Shown here: positions 35,099-46,996 of the stretch, piece by piece | Position numbering within the stretch: the stretch's first letter is position 1 | How the letters are laid out: every line of letters begins with the position of its first letter | DNA from: Pomacea canaliculata | Lineage: Eukaryota; Mollusca; Gastropoda; Architaenioglossa; Ampullariidae | DNA: 64,000 nt | Direction of reading: 5' to 3' | Assembly (NCBI RefSeq): GCF_003073045.1 | Contig: NC_037593.1 | Span: forward strand, 5,385,525 to 5,449,524 | Notes under the pieces: generated by a model | Seen by the model: only the letters and a program-made list of their open reading frames with translations | Database searches by the model: none | What the model was told of the DNA's origin: nothing | Position numbers and translations under genes: made by a program

Positions 35099-38000
35099 AT
35101 GGGGTGGAAAGCTTCTTCTCTGCTGGTGATCCTGGCAGTTCTGGCAGCACTGGTCTCTACGAATGGTAAGCTCTTATTTCAGTTTCATGAATGAGCGACC
35201 ATTAATACGTTAAAAAATAAGTAACATTTTTATTATCCTCGGAATAGGTTTTTAAATTTCATGAACATACCCTTTGAGAGGTCTGGAAACGGTTTAAGGC
35301 AAGTACCCATACCATAGACTACGACTGGTGTACGAATACGGCTGCGAATCATTCCAAGAGTAAAGCTTGGAGCCTTAATTCTTTGATCGCATTGTGTGAA
35401 GTAGAAATTGCCATTCTGATGTTACTTTTTTTTTACGTACTTTTCACAGTATTCATTTTGGTGCTCTCTCTCTCTTCTTTGTGTGTGTGCGTGCGCCTAA
35501 ACTTAATTAGTACTCGCACATATACATGCATGCTTTACATATTGCACAGATGTATTATTCAATATACTAAAGTTGCATCGTATATTGCAGTAAGTAGTAA
35601 TGAAGCTACTTTACATTTCTTTCTAAAGTTACTGCTATATATTGATTAGAAACCCCACATCTTGATGCTTACAGGTGATGCATTGAACAAGTCCTGTGCA
35701 GATGGCAGTGGTATTATAATCCCTCATGGGCAAACTTTCATGCCCAATGTCAATGACCCCTGTCACATATGTAAGTGTGACAACAGTTTCCCCATTTTAT
35801 GCCACACTGCAGTCTGCTCACCACCCCCAGGTTGTGTGCGCATCGAACAGATTCCAAAAGAGTGTTGCCAGTACCATTGCTATGATGCTGATGGCAATAA
35901 CTTAAAGCAGCCTGACAAGAATGTCAGTGCCACAGATGATGGCTCATCCGCAGGAGGTAAGTCTTTGGCAAGATGCTTTTATTTGCTTCATATGTACTAT
36001 GTATTGCCGGCCAATATGAGGGGACATTAAGCTGAGGTCTAGGCTATTAAAAATCGGATCATCAGTAGGGCTGCTAAGAACCAGCACAGGTCCCGGGGTA
36101 GACTGTCTCTTCGGGCCCCTTGTAATTGTAATAATAAATTATTATCCCAGTATGTAATAATATGCCTAAAATTCGATTTTCAATATCTACATCTCATTCA
36201 GTAGCATAATATAGACTGCAGACATTAGGACAAGTGCACTAGGATCTACATTACTACTTGAGCATTGAGTTGTTTACACATGAGTGGTTAGTAAATGAGG
36301 AAAAATGACATAAGTATTTAAGTATTAAAGAAAGTCCTGAGACCTAACGGAAAATTATATTACCCATTTTTAGTGCATTTCAAAGAAAAGTTTTTTTCTT
36401 TAAACAGATTTTATGCATTTATTGTACAGAGTAATAAAGAAGCTAGATTTACTCTTACCAGATTTTTTCAAAAATGTTGCACGGAAGACATTTTATTTAT
36501 TGTGTATTATTGTTTAAATATAGTTTCTTTTTCATATTCCTGTAGTGTGATGCTATCTACATTTTAATCTGCTTCTCTTTTTGATCACTTTCTTGTCACT
36601 TGTAACTTGTAACTACTAAGCTGCTTGCTGTTTTTCGACTTAAACTGTTAAGGAATTTCTTTTGGTTCTTGTTCTCATTATTCAACTGAAAATTTACCTT
36701 TTATCTGAAATATTATTATACTATTCAGCTGTCTAGTTTGCTTACTTATTTAGGTACTCGTCAGTCTTTATTCAAGTTCGTATCAAAATATACAAACCTA
36801 GAACTGTTGCCACATTTTAAAATAATTGATGGATGTGCATCAAAATCTGTTTCTCGTTGTCAAAAGAAATGCTTTCCATGTGCAGGTGAGGATAGCATCA
36901 CCAATCTTTCACTGCGACTGGTGGCCAGCACTGTTACATCTTTCCTTGTTCTTGCTTTGCTTCTTTTCATGGTCCACCGACTTCGTCAGCGTCGACTCAT
37001 GTTAGCAATGCGCCGTAAGTCTCATGGCATGCAGTTTCATAGATGTAATTTACTGTTCTAAATGGGTCATTATTCATGCTGCTTGAAAACCCCCCACTTA
37101 TTTCCCTGTTTTATTATAACATTTCAGATGCCATCTTCGTTTTTTTTCAGGCTTTGAGGCTCATGCCAGGCAGCATCATGGGAATGATGATGTTGATCCT
37201 TACATCCCCGCTGCCTTCCTGCAGATTGAGTGCCCCCCATATGAGGACCCACCACCACCATACTCTCCTCCTAAACCACCTCATATTCTTGCAGAGGATG
37301 CACCACCCCCATACCAGGAGATTGAACCAGATAGTGGTTCTACTGATCAACTACCACTTGATTCCAATGCCAATATATTTAACAACAATAATAATAATGA
37401 TCAGTCGTGTAGCAACCACGGTGCTGGTGGGAGCACTACTCCTATGATAGATTCTCAGGATGCCTGCCACGGTGATCTGGTGTGGACAAACCGTATGGAA
37501 GAAGGTAGATCAGAAGCAGTGAATAGTGCTCAGGGACCCAGCTCTACCTGTGCACAGAATGTTACTTCCCCGGCAGATTTCCCCTTCTTTGGCATGGGAG
37601 CAGCAGTAGAAAACAGTGCAGGAAACTCCAACCCAACCAGACTGTCCTTGCTTGACATAAAACACCCAACTGGGACTAACTTTGACCAGCCATATGCCAT
37701 GTTGCAAGAATTCACTGATGTAGACCCAGTTAGTGTTGGACAGCCACGGCCCTGCAGTGCAGTGGATGTTGGGAGTGTAGTGAGAAATGGCGGGCGCCAG
37801 CCAGGGCGTAGCTGCAGCTTTTCTTATGCACTTTCTCCTGAGCAAGACTGGCCTGTTGTGGCCCCTGTGAACCCTATGTCCCGCAGTTATCACACTTCCA
37901 TGATGGACAGTGGGGTACAGACACATGGCAGTTACATGGCCTCCTTGTCACGCCGTCGATCTAAGCCTAACAGCAAGGATTCATCATCCTGCAGACAGGC

Positions 38001-39507
38001 CTCTTGCGAGGATGCTAAACTGGCTGGGACCCAGCGAATGATCACACGACCCAGCTTGGGAGGTGATAGCGCCATGCAACAGAGTCACCGGCTGCTGCAG
38101 GAGGAACTGAGACAGAGTCTTCCTCCACTGCAGGCTGGAGCTGGGGACGAGGCTTCCTGTGCTGCACCTGCCATTCACAAAAGTTTAACCACTCGTGATC
38201 AGGATCAGAGTGCTCCTCCAGGGAACATGTTTATGCCTCGGTCCCAGTCCTTGAATTCAAACTTTTCTGTGTGCTCCGAGACGGGGGAAAAACGTGTGCC
38301 CCCTTGTTTAGAAGAAGGGGGAGCATCTGTTCTTCAGAGTGATTCCAAATATCCTGAGCACTCCACACCCAGACATCACTTGGCTAACATCAGCTTGGTG
38401 GATCTGGATAGACTCAACAATGCGTGTGGCAGAAGTTTTCAGAGTGACTTCCCTTACCGGAACTTTAATCATCAAAATGACACTGCAACCTCTGTGGATA
38501 GCTGTGCTGCAACAAAAGCAGACTCTTCTTATAGTGTAAGAAACAAACTGCCAGCGGTATGCAGACAGACCTCGCGTAAACCAGTCAGTCATCCTCCAAG
38601 CCAAGAGCTGCGACCTAGCCACTTTGGCAGCCGGACTCTTCCCTCCAAAATCAAGCACAAAAAGATAAGTCTTGTGCCTTTAGAGAAATCACGGTTGTCC
38701 AAATCAAAGAAAGATAAGAACAAGAGCAGGAAAAAGGGATCCTCAGAGCCACAGTGTCATGAACACAAAGAGAAACCACTGCAAAGTGTTGCTTCAGGTA
38801 ACCCCGAAGACGCTGAGACACCTGAAGGGTGGATGCTTCAAGGGAGAGTAACTGATGCTCCCAAAGGTCGTCACCCACCTTCGCTATCCCCTCCTGTGAT
38901 CAAGCAGTATGGGTTCCTAGAGAACCTACCCCATGCTGCCCCAGCTCAGGTTGTGGAGGACAATTTTGCCGAGCCAAGCCGATACACTGAATATGGGAGT
39001 GACTTGTGGCATGGTGCAAATGTCTTAGTACACCCATATCACACCCTGCCATCCCAGACAAGGCTTCCCAATGCTTCAGCTGCTGGACTTCGCCACCTAC
39101 CATTGGTAGAAGAGAATGGCGTGCACCATGGTGCCAACACCCAACATCTGAAGGTCAGAATTCGGCCCCAGTCTGCAGGTCCTACAGTAGAAGCAGCCTT
39201 TGAGCCCATCGCAGGTTTGTCACAGAACTGTGTGCCAAGGCGTAAAGTGAAAAGCATTCGCTCCAAAAGAAGTCGGCAGTCCTACCCAGCTGTGGAAGGG
39301 GATCCTAGTGCAGACAGGAGGATGGTAGCATGTATGGATCTCAACTTTGTGGAACCTCATCAGACAAGTGACCGGGCCCCAATAGTAGAAACTGATGCAG
39401 CAGGTCTTGGCTTGGTGCTGAAGAGACAAGCAGGAGACCGCGGTATCGGCAGAGGGGCTCATGACTATTCCGATACACTAGAGACTCATATAAGTAGCTA
39501 TGTCTAG
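35099..39507 (+). CDS. VWC-domain single-pass membrane protein with cytoplasmic PPxY motifs (possibly DGCR2/IDD-like)
   Basis: Exons 35099-35165, 35675-35956, 36886-37014 and 37151-39507 (TAG) splice in phase 1 to 944 residues. Residues 1-22 are a signal peptide (SLLVILAVLAALVS core). The next exon is a cysteine-rich VWC domain (about residues 29-90, with CHICKC and CCQYHC hallmarks). A TM helix spans about 128-147, followed by a basic stop-transfer (RLRQRR). The cytoplasmic tail has PPPY at 194-197 and 211-214 (WW-domain ligands for Nedd4-type ligases), a long disordered Ser/Pro-rich region with a Lys/Arg-rich patch, and ends -SSYV, a class I PDZ ligand form. VWC + TM + PPxY recalls DGCR2/IDD, but the lectin and LDLa modules of that protein are absent, so the orthology is tentative. 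Its last exon carries nearly the whole tail. Confidence 0.82.
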
Positions 39508-42500
39508 TGACAAATATCAAAGTTATTTCAAGCGTCTGTTTGAATTGGTAGGACCTGCAAACAGTCTTAATTTAGATGTCTGTCTTGACATGGCAGAGTT
39601 ATCATTCTCAACCAAAGAAGACTATAACAAGTCACCTGCTAAGCCCAAAAGTGTTGTTACATCCCATCATTGCTTCTCTGATCAGTAATGTCACTGTGCG
39701 CTGATGCTGTGTTGTTACAGTTCTGTGTTCTTCACAAGTTTCTAAAGGTTTTCTCCAACTCCATTATTTTTGCACTGGATTTAAGTTTCAACATTCTTTT
39801 AGCATTTGTACTCTTTAGGCTTGTGCCTAAACATTTAATAATTCAACTGCTTTAAGAGAAATGTGCTCAACACTACAAACTGCTTGTGACAGATTTTGAG
39901 TAATCTTTTAAACAAGCAAAAAAAAAAACAACAACAACAACAGGAGTCCTGCGCCTGTTCATTAGAAGATGGAGAACCTCCAAGAGAGACATAATATGCA
40001 TAATTTCTGTCATTGTTTGTACAGATCCTGCTCTTTCTGTACAGTGTGTTGAAAGTTTACATAATCTCAGGCCTGTTTTCTGTGAGCACAATTCAGCTGT
40101 ATGCACATTGTGAGGTGCATGATGTTTTACAAAGATTTGCATCTTGCAGTTGCTCTCAACAGAATTTATTTATGGAAGCACAAATTAGGACTGTTTTAAG
40201 CTGCTGTGTTCAGTGCCTGGGTTTTAATGGTTTTTGAGGTTTAAAGCATGTAATGGCAGAATTGATGATTGTGATTCATGAACAAGACTGTCGCATGGAA
40301 CCAGCATTATGCATGCAGTGAGTCTTATTTTTTTATGTTATTCATCATTTGCTTAATTTATTTTCTGAACTCTACAAATGTGTTTTGCATGCACAAATAT
40401 TTACATATTTGTGAAAAAGCCAGTTAAACATGTGACATATGATGCTTTCTGCATTGTCTACCAGTGTCTCACAGTTGTGACCATGAATATAAGTAGAGAA
40501 AGTGATTGAAGAGAATGTTAGTTCTCACATCAAGTCTTCCTTACAGCCAGTGCTAGCATGAGATTTCTGTATGGATTTGTGTGGCTGAATTAAGGTGTGT
40601 CTCACTTAACATCTATACTAGCATCTACAGCACCCTACTTCACATCTTACTGCAGTATATGATGAAAGAATGTGAATGTGGCAAGAAAATGTAAGTAAAA
40701 GTATAGCATTACAATGAGTAGACTGTTTAACTTGATAGGAACTATCACTATCATAGTTATTTGTGCAAACCGAAAGATTTACTGTTGTGTGCTCTGTATC
40801 CATGCAGTTTCTTTTTAGTGGCAGCTTTCTTCCCTTCTGTGTGACCTTTTGTTTTTTCCATTGATAATTCGTACTTTAAGAGTGCTTTTCTGTGTACTTT
40901 GTAGTGCCTCATCTTAAAGAGCACAAGTCTGTAAGGTTACCATTTTGCCAAAATTATTAATTTTCAAGTTAATGAAAATTGTTATGATATTTAACACCTT
41001 AAGAATATTTTTAAGTGGTAATATTCCTAGTTTTGCAATGAACAATGTGTGATGTTTACATTTTATTATTTATATATTTTTTTTTTAGTTTTGTTTAGTC
41101 CTTGTTACTCTTCGAGGAGCATAAGGCTCCACACTTCGCCAGTAGCCCCCTTAAGTTGGGCCCTTGTGGTTCCAGCGTCCTTTTCCTCGCTTTCTACTGT
41201 ACATTTTATTATGCCTACATTATAGCTGTTTCAAGAGTCACGAAAAAGTGCATTCACAATAGTAAGAATATAGTTACTACTTTTTTTGGGGGGGAAAAAA
41301 ATTGGACTGAAAATGTGCTTTTAAAAGTACTTCTTTAAAATCAGTTGGGTTGGGTTCCATCCTAATTACCAGTGGCTTTGCGTTTAGAAAATAATTCTTT
41401 GTATTTTTATATTATTTATTTACATTTTGTGCAGTGATGAGCAGGTATTGATGCTTCAATGGTTTCTTCAGCCTATAACACTCATGATCAGTGACTATTT
41501 TTGCTGATCTTATTTTTTAAATATGATCACACACATGACGGCCTGAGATATATATCTCAGGATTATTATTCTTCTCTTTCCACCCCAAAACTATTACTAA
41601 TGCTGGTACTATTACTACTAATTAAAAAAATCCTTGGTAGCTCCCAAAGATTGAGTGCTTCCAAGACTTTTTAATCTCTCCTTTTAATCCCATTTTCCTG
41701 TTTGCTTCTGTCTCCTCTGGCCACCACCATGTCCTTTTCAGTAAACTGTTCATTTAAGGGTAAACTAAGTCTGTGAAAAGACTTTTGTAGGCACTTGATA
41801 ATCAGCAATGTACAGTGCAAACCCCTACCATGCCTTTTTTACCCTGCTTTTATTGTGTTTTGGTCTGAAAGATGTTTAAATTATATAAGATATATATAAA
41901 TGTAATTTAAGATTTTTGAATGCATGAGCTCCAGTGAGTGTCAAAATTATAATTAGTACTTAACCAAAGCCTGCATGTCCAGTGTGTGCATTGCAAGCAA
42001 CTGTCGCTTAATCATAATTTATTTAAAGATCACATTATTGTGCTCAGTCATGTATTTCAGAATTCTGTGATGAGATTAGTGGGTTCATTTTCATTGCCCT
42101 TTTTGCCTTTTGACAGGTCAATCACAGTTGTTGTGAAAATTTGAAGGTTGTGCTAGTCTTGTGCAACTACTTTTGCCCATGTTCAAACACTTGGCATATT
42201 TCTTGAAACATCATTTTTTAAAAGAAAAATCAACGTCATCAAATAACAAGTGCTATGATCCCCTTGCCATTCCTAAAAATGCACAAGATTCTTGTATTTT
42301 TGAAAGAAAGAATCCATGTTTGGTATTGTATTTTCATTAAGTTCTACAAGTTTAATGCTGATCTCAGCAGTTATGGACTTTGTCTCGTACTGTGTTTTCA
42401 ATGCAATGCATTTTTGAACAAAAAGTTCACCAAATGAAAATGGCATCTGTGGAAAATGTGGCTGTTTAATATTTTGGGCACCACTACAACAATGTATGCA

Positions 42501-43600
42501 GACAGCCAAGTACACGATTTGAATGTCTTGTCATCTCCATGTAGTAAGAGCGCCATCTAACTTTTGTAGAATCCCTTGCTTGCTATATCCCCCTTCCTTG
42601 ATGTAAGAATCTTTTGTTACGAGGTCTTGTAAATCTTGTGAATTTGGATATCATGGACTTGCCCTTCAGATGTCTTTAAAATAATTTTGAGACCAAAAGT
42701 AAAAAAAAAAAGTTAGGGGTATATTATTTTTAATGTATATCCTTATTATTGAGGTCATGTAACCTTGTGGTCATTGGGAGAGGCGTATTAAAAGTAAATT
42801 GGGTGGCATAGGCGGATTATTAGGCAAATTTCTAGATCAAGGAAGGGAAAAAGGAAAAAAAAGCTTCATAAGAAAGGTAATATGTGCATGTTTGCATTTT
42901 TCTTTATGTGTGAAGGCATAGCAGTAATTTTTATTGATAGTACGGTACTTTTATTGGGTCCTATAACATTTAAATCAAACCTTTATTGACATGTTAGGGA
43001 AGTTATTTTTTGTGATTATTAATGTTGATATAACGTGGCTCAGTCACAGTTTGACTTACAGTGCAACTCAAGCTTTACCATCCCAACTTTGGGTGTTTAC
43101 TTTTTTTTTTGGTGTTGTGAAGAAAATGATTTGTTTTAGTGTGATATGTATTGTTAACCTTTGTAACAAATTATTTTCATATGAACATGGCATGACGTAC
43201 ACCTGTAGCTTCACAATACAATTTGTTTCATGCATAGATGCAAGTGCAGCACCTTTCCATTTTTGGCATCAAGTACTGCATTGGTTCACTGGGAAGGTAA
43301 TTTATGATTTGGGCGGGATGTGGAAGACAGCAGTTTTCTCCCTTTTCTGGTTGCTGGCTTGTATCTGACCCTCCCTCCCCTCTCCATCTTATTGCTGCTT
43401 TCTCCAAACATACTCTTAATAAACAAGATTGTTTGTTCAAAACATGTTTATTTACTTTATTATGGACTTTGGTCTTAACTATTTGCAATTATTTAATCAG
43501 TTTACTAGTTGTGTACAAGCTGTTGTGGTTTTACTTTTCACGACCTATAGGCCAAAATATTGTTGAAACCTACATAAATAAACCAGACTGAATTCTTGAA
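39508..43600 (+). other. Probable long 3' UTR of the VWC membrane protein gene
   Basis: No coding exon was recognised. AATAAA signals occur at 43418-43423 and 43577-43582, so a UTR of about 4 kb is possible. The tract is AT-rich, with poly-A (39920-39929), a TTTTTTTT run (41083) and a perfect 20-nt palindrome at 41542-41561. The UTR could end earlier at a non-canonical signal. Confidence 0.4.
43577..43582 (+). terminator. Candidate distal polyadenylation signal
   Basis: AATAAA on the plus strand, the last canonical signal before sequence that looks unrelated to the upstream gene. A second AATAAA lies at 43418-43423. Confidence 0.35.
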
Positions 43601-46600
43601 GCTCTACTACCCAAGACACCAGGGTTGTTTTGTGCAAAGAAATTTTGAGAAGTTGATAAACTTGCAAGGTCCAAGAAAACACAGCCTCAGTCTCATTTTA
43701 TAGCATATCATCATACCATTTTTTGACTGTACACTGGACTTTTTACCAAAGCATGGCAACACACTTTTTTATGTCACTTACCAAAAGGGTAATTCAAATT
43801 CATTTGTTGCAGAAACATCGTCTGACAAAAAAAAAATTTCTTGATCATGTTCCAAATACATCTGACACTTTCTATGTACACTTGCATGTTGGTCAAAATG
43901 TGGAACAGCTCATATTCCAATTAGTATCAAACTCTCAATATCTTCATCAAGGTTGACAATACATCAATAGACTACAGGTATTTTATAGGACACCATCCGG
44001 TGTTTCTCGCCATAAATAGGAGAGGATGAAGAAAGAGTTTGCTATCAATAACTAAGACTACATAACAGCAAGCTATAGTCCTGTAAACAGGTGCCACATG
44101 CAGAATGTGTGCGTATTACAGATGCAATGAGACGTTTTTACCGCTAAGTGGATGCCTGATTACAACACAGAAAAATACATCACAGTGTAGGCATGCTTAA
44201 GTTGTAGAACACCTGCAACTTTGTTCAGGAAAAACATTTTTTTAAAGTCAAATCCTATAGATAAGATGCAAATATGGAAACAACAAAATCTTTGATGTGT
44301 AAATATTCAAGGAAATGAAAAATATTGTCATGTCTTACGATTGTGTTTGAGGATGTTACCTGTAGCTGCCATTACATTTCAGTTCTGAAGTACATAGCAA
44401 AGAAAACCATAAGCAAATAACTTTAGACTCTGCACAACTTAGTCAAAAAAGAAACAAAATGTAGCATCCTCTGATAAAAATAGACTACTTTAAATCACAA
44501 AAACTTCAAATTTGCAAACATGCGAAGTGTCAATAGCTATTTACATAGATCAGGTTGATTTGATTCCATCTACTAATACAGTTTGTCAGCATGCAAAAAC
44601 CTGTAAACACAAGAAAAACTGTTACACTTTTTAAGACAATAATAAAATTTTTAAACACATACCCAGGATTCAAGTTCTATACAGATGAATAGTTTTTTCT
44701 TCAAGAACATTTGATTTAGATTTCACTGTTACAATTCTAAAACTAGTAAAACTGCTAACCAACAATGATGTGGCAAAAAGTGATACATTTGCCACAAGTG
44801 AGGTATTTGCCAGTGAACGTGTTCTACAAGTTAATGTTTCTTTACAATTAACTACTGCATGAAAACAGCACACATTATCTAGATTATTTTTATGCATTAA
44901 TTTTTTTTTCAAAAACATCTTTCATTTGGAAGGTGGCATTTTATCTTGCTCACCTTTTCAAGTACAGAGTAATGAGTATGTCATCAAAATCAGCCATCTT
45001 TCCTGAAATCTACAATAATTTCTTTTGTTTTCTGAACGTTTAACCCGAAATAACTGTCATCACACCATGTAGAAAATGTTCAATCTCCTGTCTGTAGTAG
45101 GAGTCCTCATCATTGGAAATCAGTCCTGCAAGTCCGGTGTCGTTTGCAAATTTAATTACAGGGCAGTTTTTGTTCCTGAGTACAGGGCAAACATAAAAGG
45201 AGACAGTACAGTCCCTTGTGGAGCATCAGTATTGGTGTACACTGTACAGAGTATCAGAAATGACATCTCTAGAAATTCTTCTAAACTGAGGTCTGTTGGT
45301 CAGATAGTCTAAGATCCATGGAGAAGTTCTGGTATCAACATTCATCCAAATTAGTTTTTGAACAAGCAAATGACATTGCACTGTATTGAAAGCATTGGAA
45401 AAGTAAAAGAACATTAGACAAATACAGGTGTTTGGGTTCTCCAGATGTGGGTAAATTCTATTTAAGACATGAAACACTACACTACATTTAGTTCTATAGG
45501 CAAACTGTTGTAGTCCTAATGCGTTCTGAACCAGGACTAGAAAGCGTTTGGGTACAAGCTTTTCAAAAACTTTCATTACAGCAGAGGTTAATGCAACAAG
45601 GGGGTAAATCATTTAATTCTAACATCAGGATTTTCTTTGGAACTGGCACTATGCAGGAAGTTTTCAAGCGTAAGGGTTAGGGTTTGTGAATCTAAAGCTC
45701 GAAAGAAACAACTTGAAAATACTACATAAAATTTTGGCGAGTTGGTCAGCACAGTTCCTTGGGATAGCAGGTTCTACTTTGCCAGGACCAGATACCTTTT
45801 GAGTGCGCATTTTAAGAAGTTGTCAGCACACCTACTCTTCTGAAAAGACATTAAATCCCCCTCTCCACTTTCATCTTTTGAAACACTAATAAGAACCTTT
45901 CAGCTTATTTCTATCATCTAAAATCATGGCAGTCAAAGCGACAAAAGAAACTATTCAGCTTATCTGCGTACTTTGCCAATTTCAGAACAATTTCATTTCT
46001 GAGAGGGGATCAGGAATGCTGTAAGTCTGGAAAGCAGTTTGGTAATTCTAAATTTCAGCAGTGAAATATTTTATATCAAGATATTTTTGTATTTTTTTTT
46101 CAAATTTGATCACATTTTATAATTTATGCAGAAATACTGCTTACTTTTTCTTTTGTTTTAAGGAAGTTTTTATTATCTGGTGCATTATCAATAATATTAA
46201 TCCTAAAGTATTGTTATTTATGTAAAAAAAAAATAGCTGTAGTATTGTGACCTGCATGCAAAAAGAAAATACAATGAGAATCACAATCGTCCCTGACATC
46301 ATACACTATACATGTAGTGAAAAGTACACAATTACAGTACAGAATTTGAAATGTTGAGTTAAGGATATGTCAAAGGGTTTATAAGTACCATGTAAAATAT
46401 TGGTGCACATTTCACACTGTCGTCAGTTATGAAAATAGTTTCTTGATTTCACTTTGGCTGACAGAAACTGACATTGCACATAGTCAGTCAACAATTAACA
46501 TCTTCATAACAAAAGACTAGCTGTCCATTTAATAAAACTTGCACCATTCAACAAATGTTATCACAAGAATGCTTATTTATACCCACCACCATAATCATTC

Positions 46601-46996
46601 AACATGAACAACTGGTAATATTATATATTACATAATGCAAAAAGGAAAAAAAGGATTATCACAGAAAATTAGAAAACAACTTTCACAATCTTCAACACTT
46701 GTCAGAATTTTAGAAAATAATCTGAGCAGTCACTTCTTCAGGAGACTTGCTGAATACTAAGTTTGGTGGGCGGAGGTGGGGCGGTTGGCGCTCAGCAGTT
46801 TGTATCTAAATGCCACTGGTTGGCAAGAGAAGGTAATACTAAAGTGGTCATACCATTAGATAAAATTTATAGATTTTCTTTCCAGTATTTCCAAGAAGAA
46901 TTAATGATATCACTGTCTCAAATACCAAAGCCTATTTGAAGGAGACTACATTTGTGCAAAGCAAATTCTTTTCAGCTTCCAGCTTTGATGATGACT
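43601..46996. other. Interval between convergent VWC and calpain genes
   Basis: It holds the decayed minus-strand LINE at about 44945-46040 and otherwise AT-rich sequence. The part nearest 46996 is probably the calpain 3' UTR; a minus-strand AATAAA (TTTATT on plus) lies near 46168. I searched the minus strand here for EF-hand-coding exons that could extend the calpain and saw none. Confidence 0.45.
44945..46040 (-). mobile_element. Decayed LINE (Jockey/CR1 supergroup, Rex1-like) reverse transcriptase
   Basis: On the minus strand, in order and across several frames: VPVPKK, then LVALTSAVMKVFEKLVPKRF, then LGLQQFAYRTKCSV (RT box 1-2), FFYFSNAFNTVQCHLLVQKL (compare FxDFSxAFNTI), RTSPWILDYLTNRPQ, APQGTVLSPFMFALY-like, a FANDTGLAGLI-like piece in place of FADDT, and LNVQKTKEIIVDFRKDG. 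The longest intact frame is 45226-45612. Several frameshifts and stops separate the parts, so it is inactive. Related fragments lie at about 52700-52810 and 57110-57880. Confidence 0.8.
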
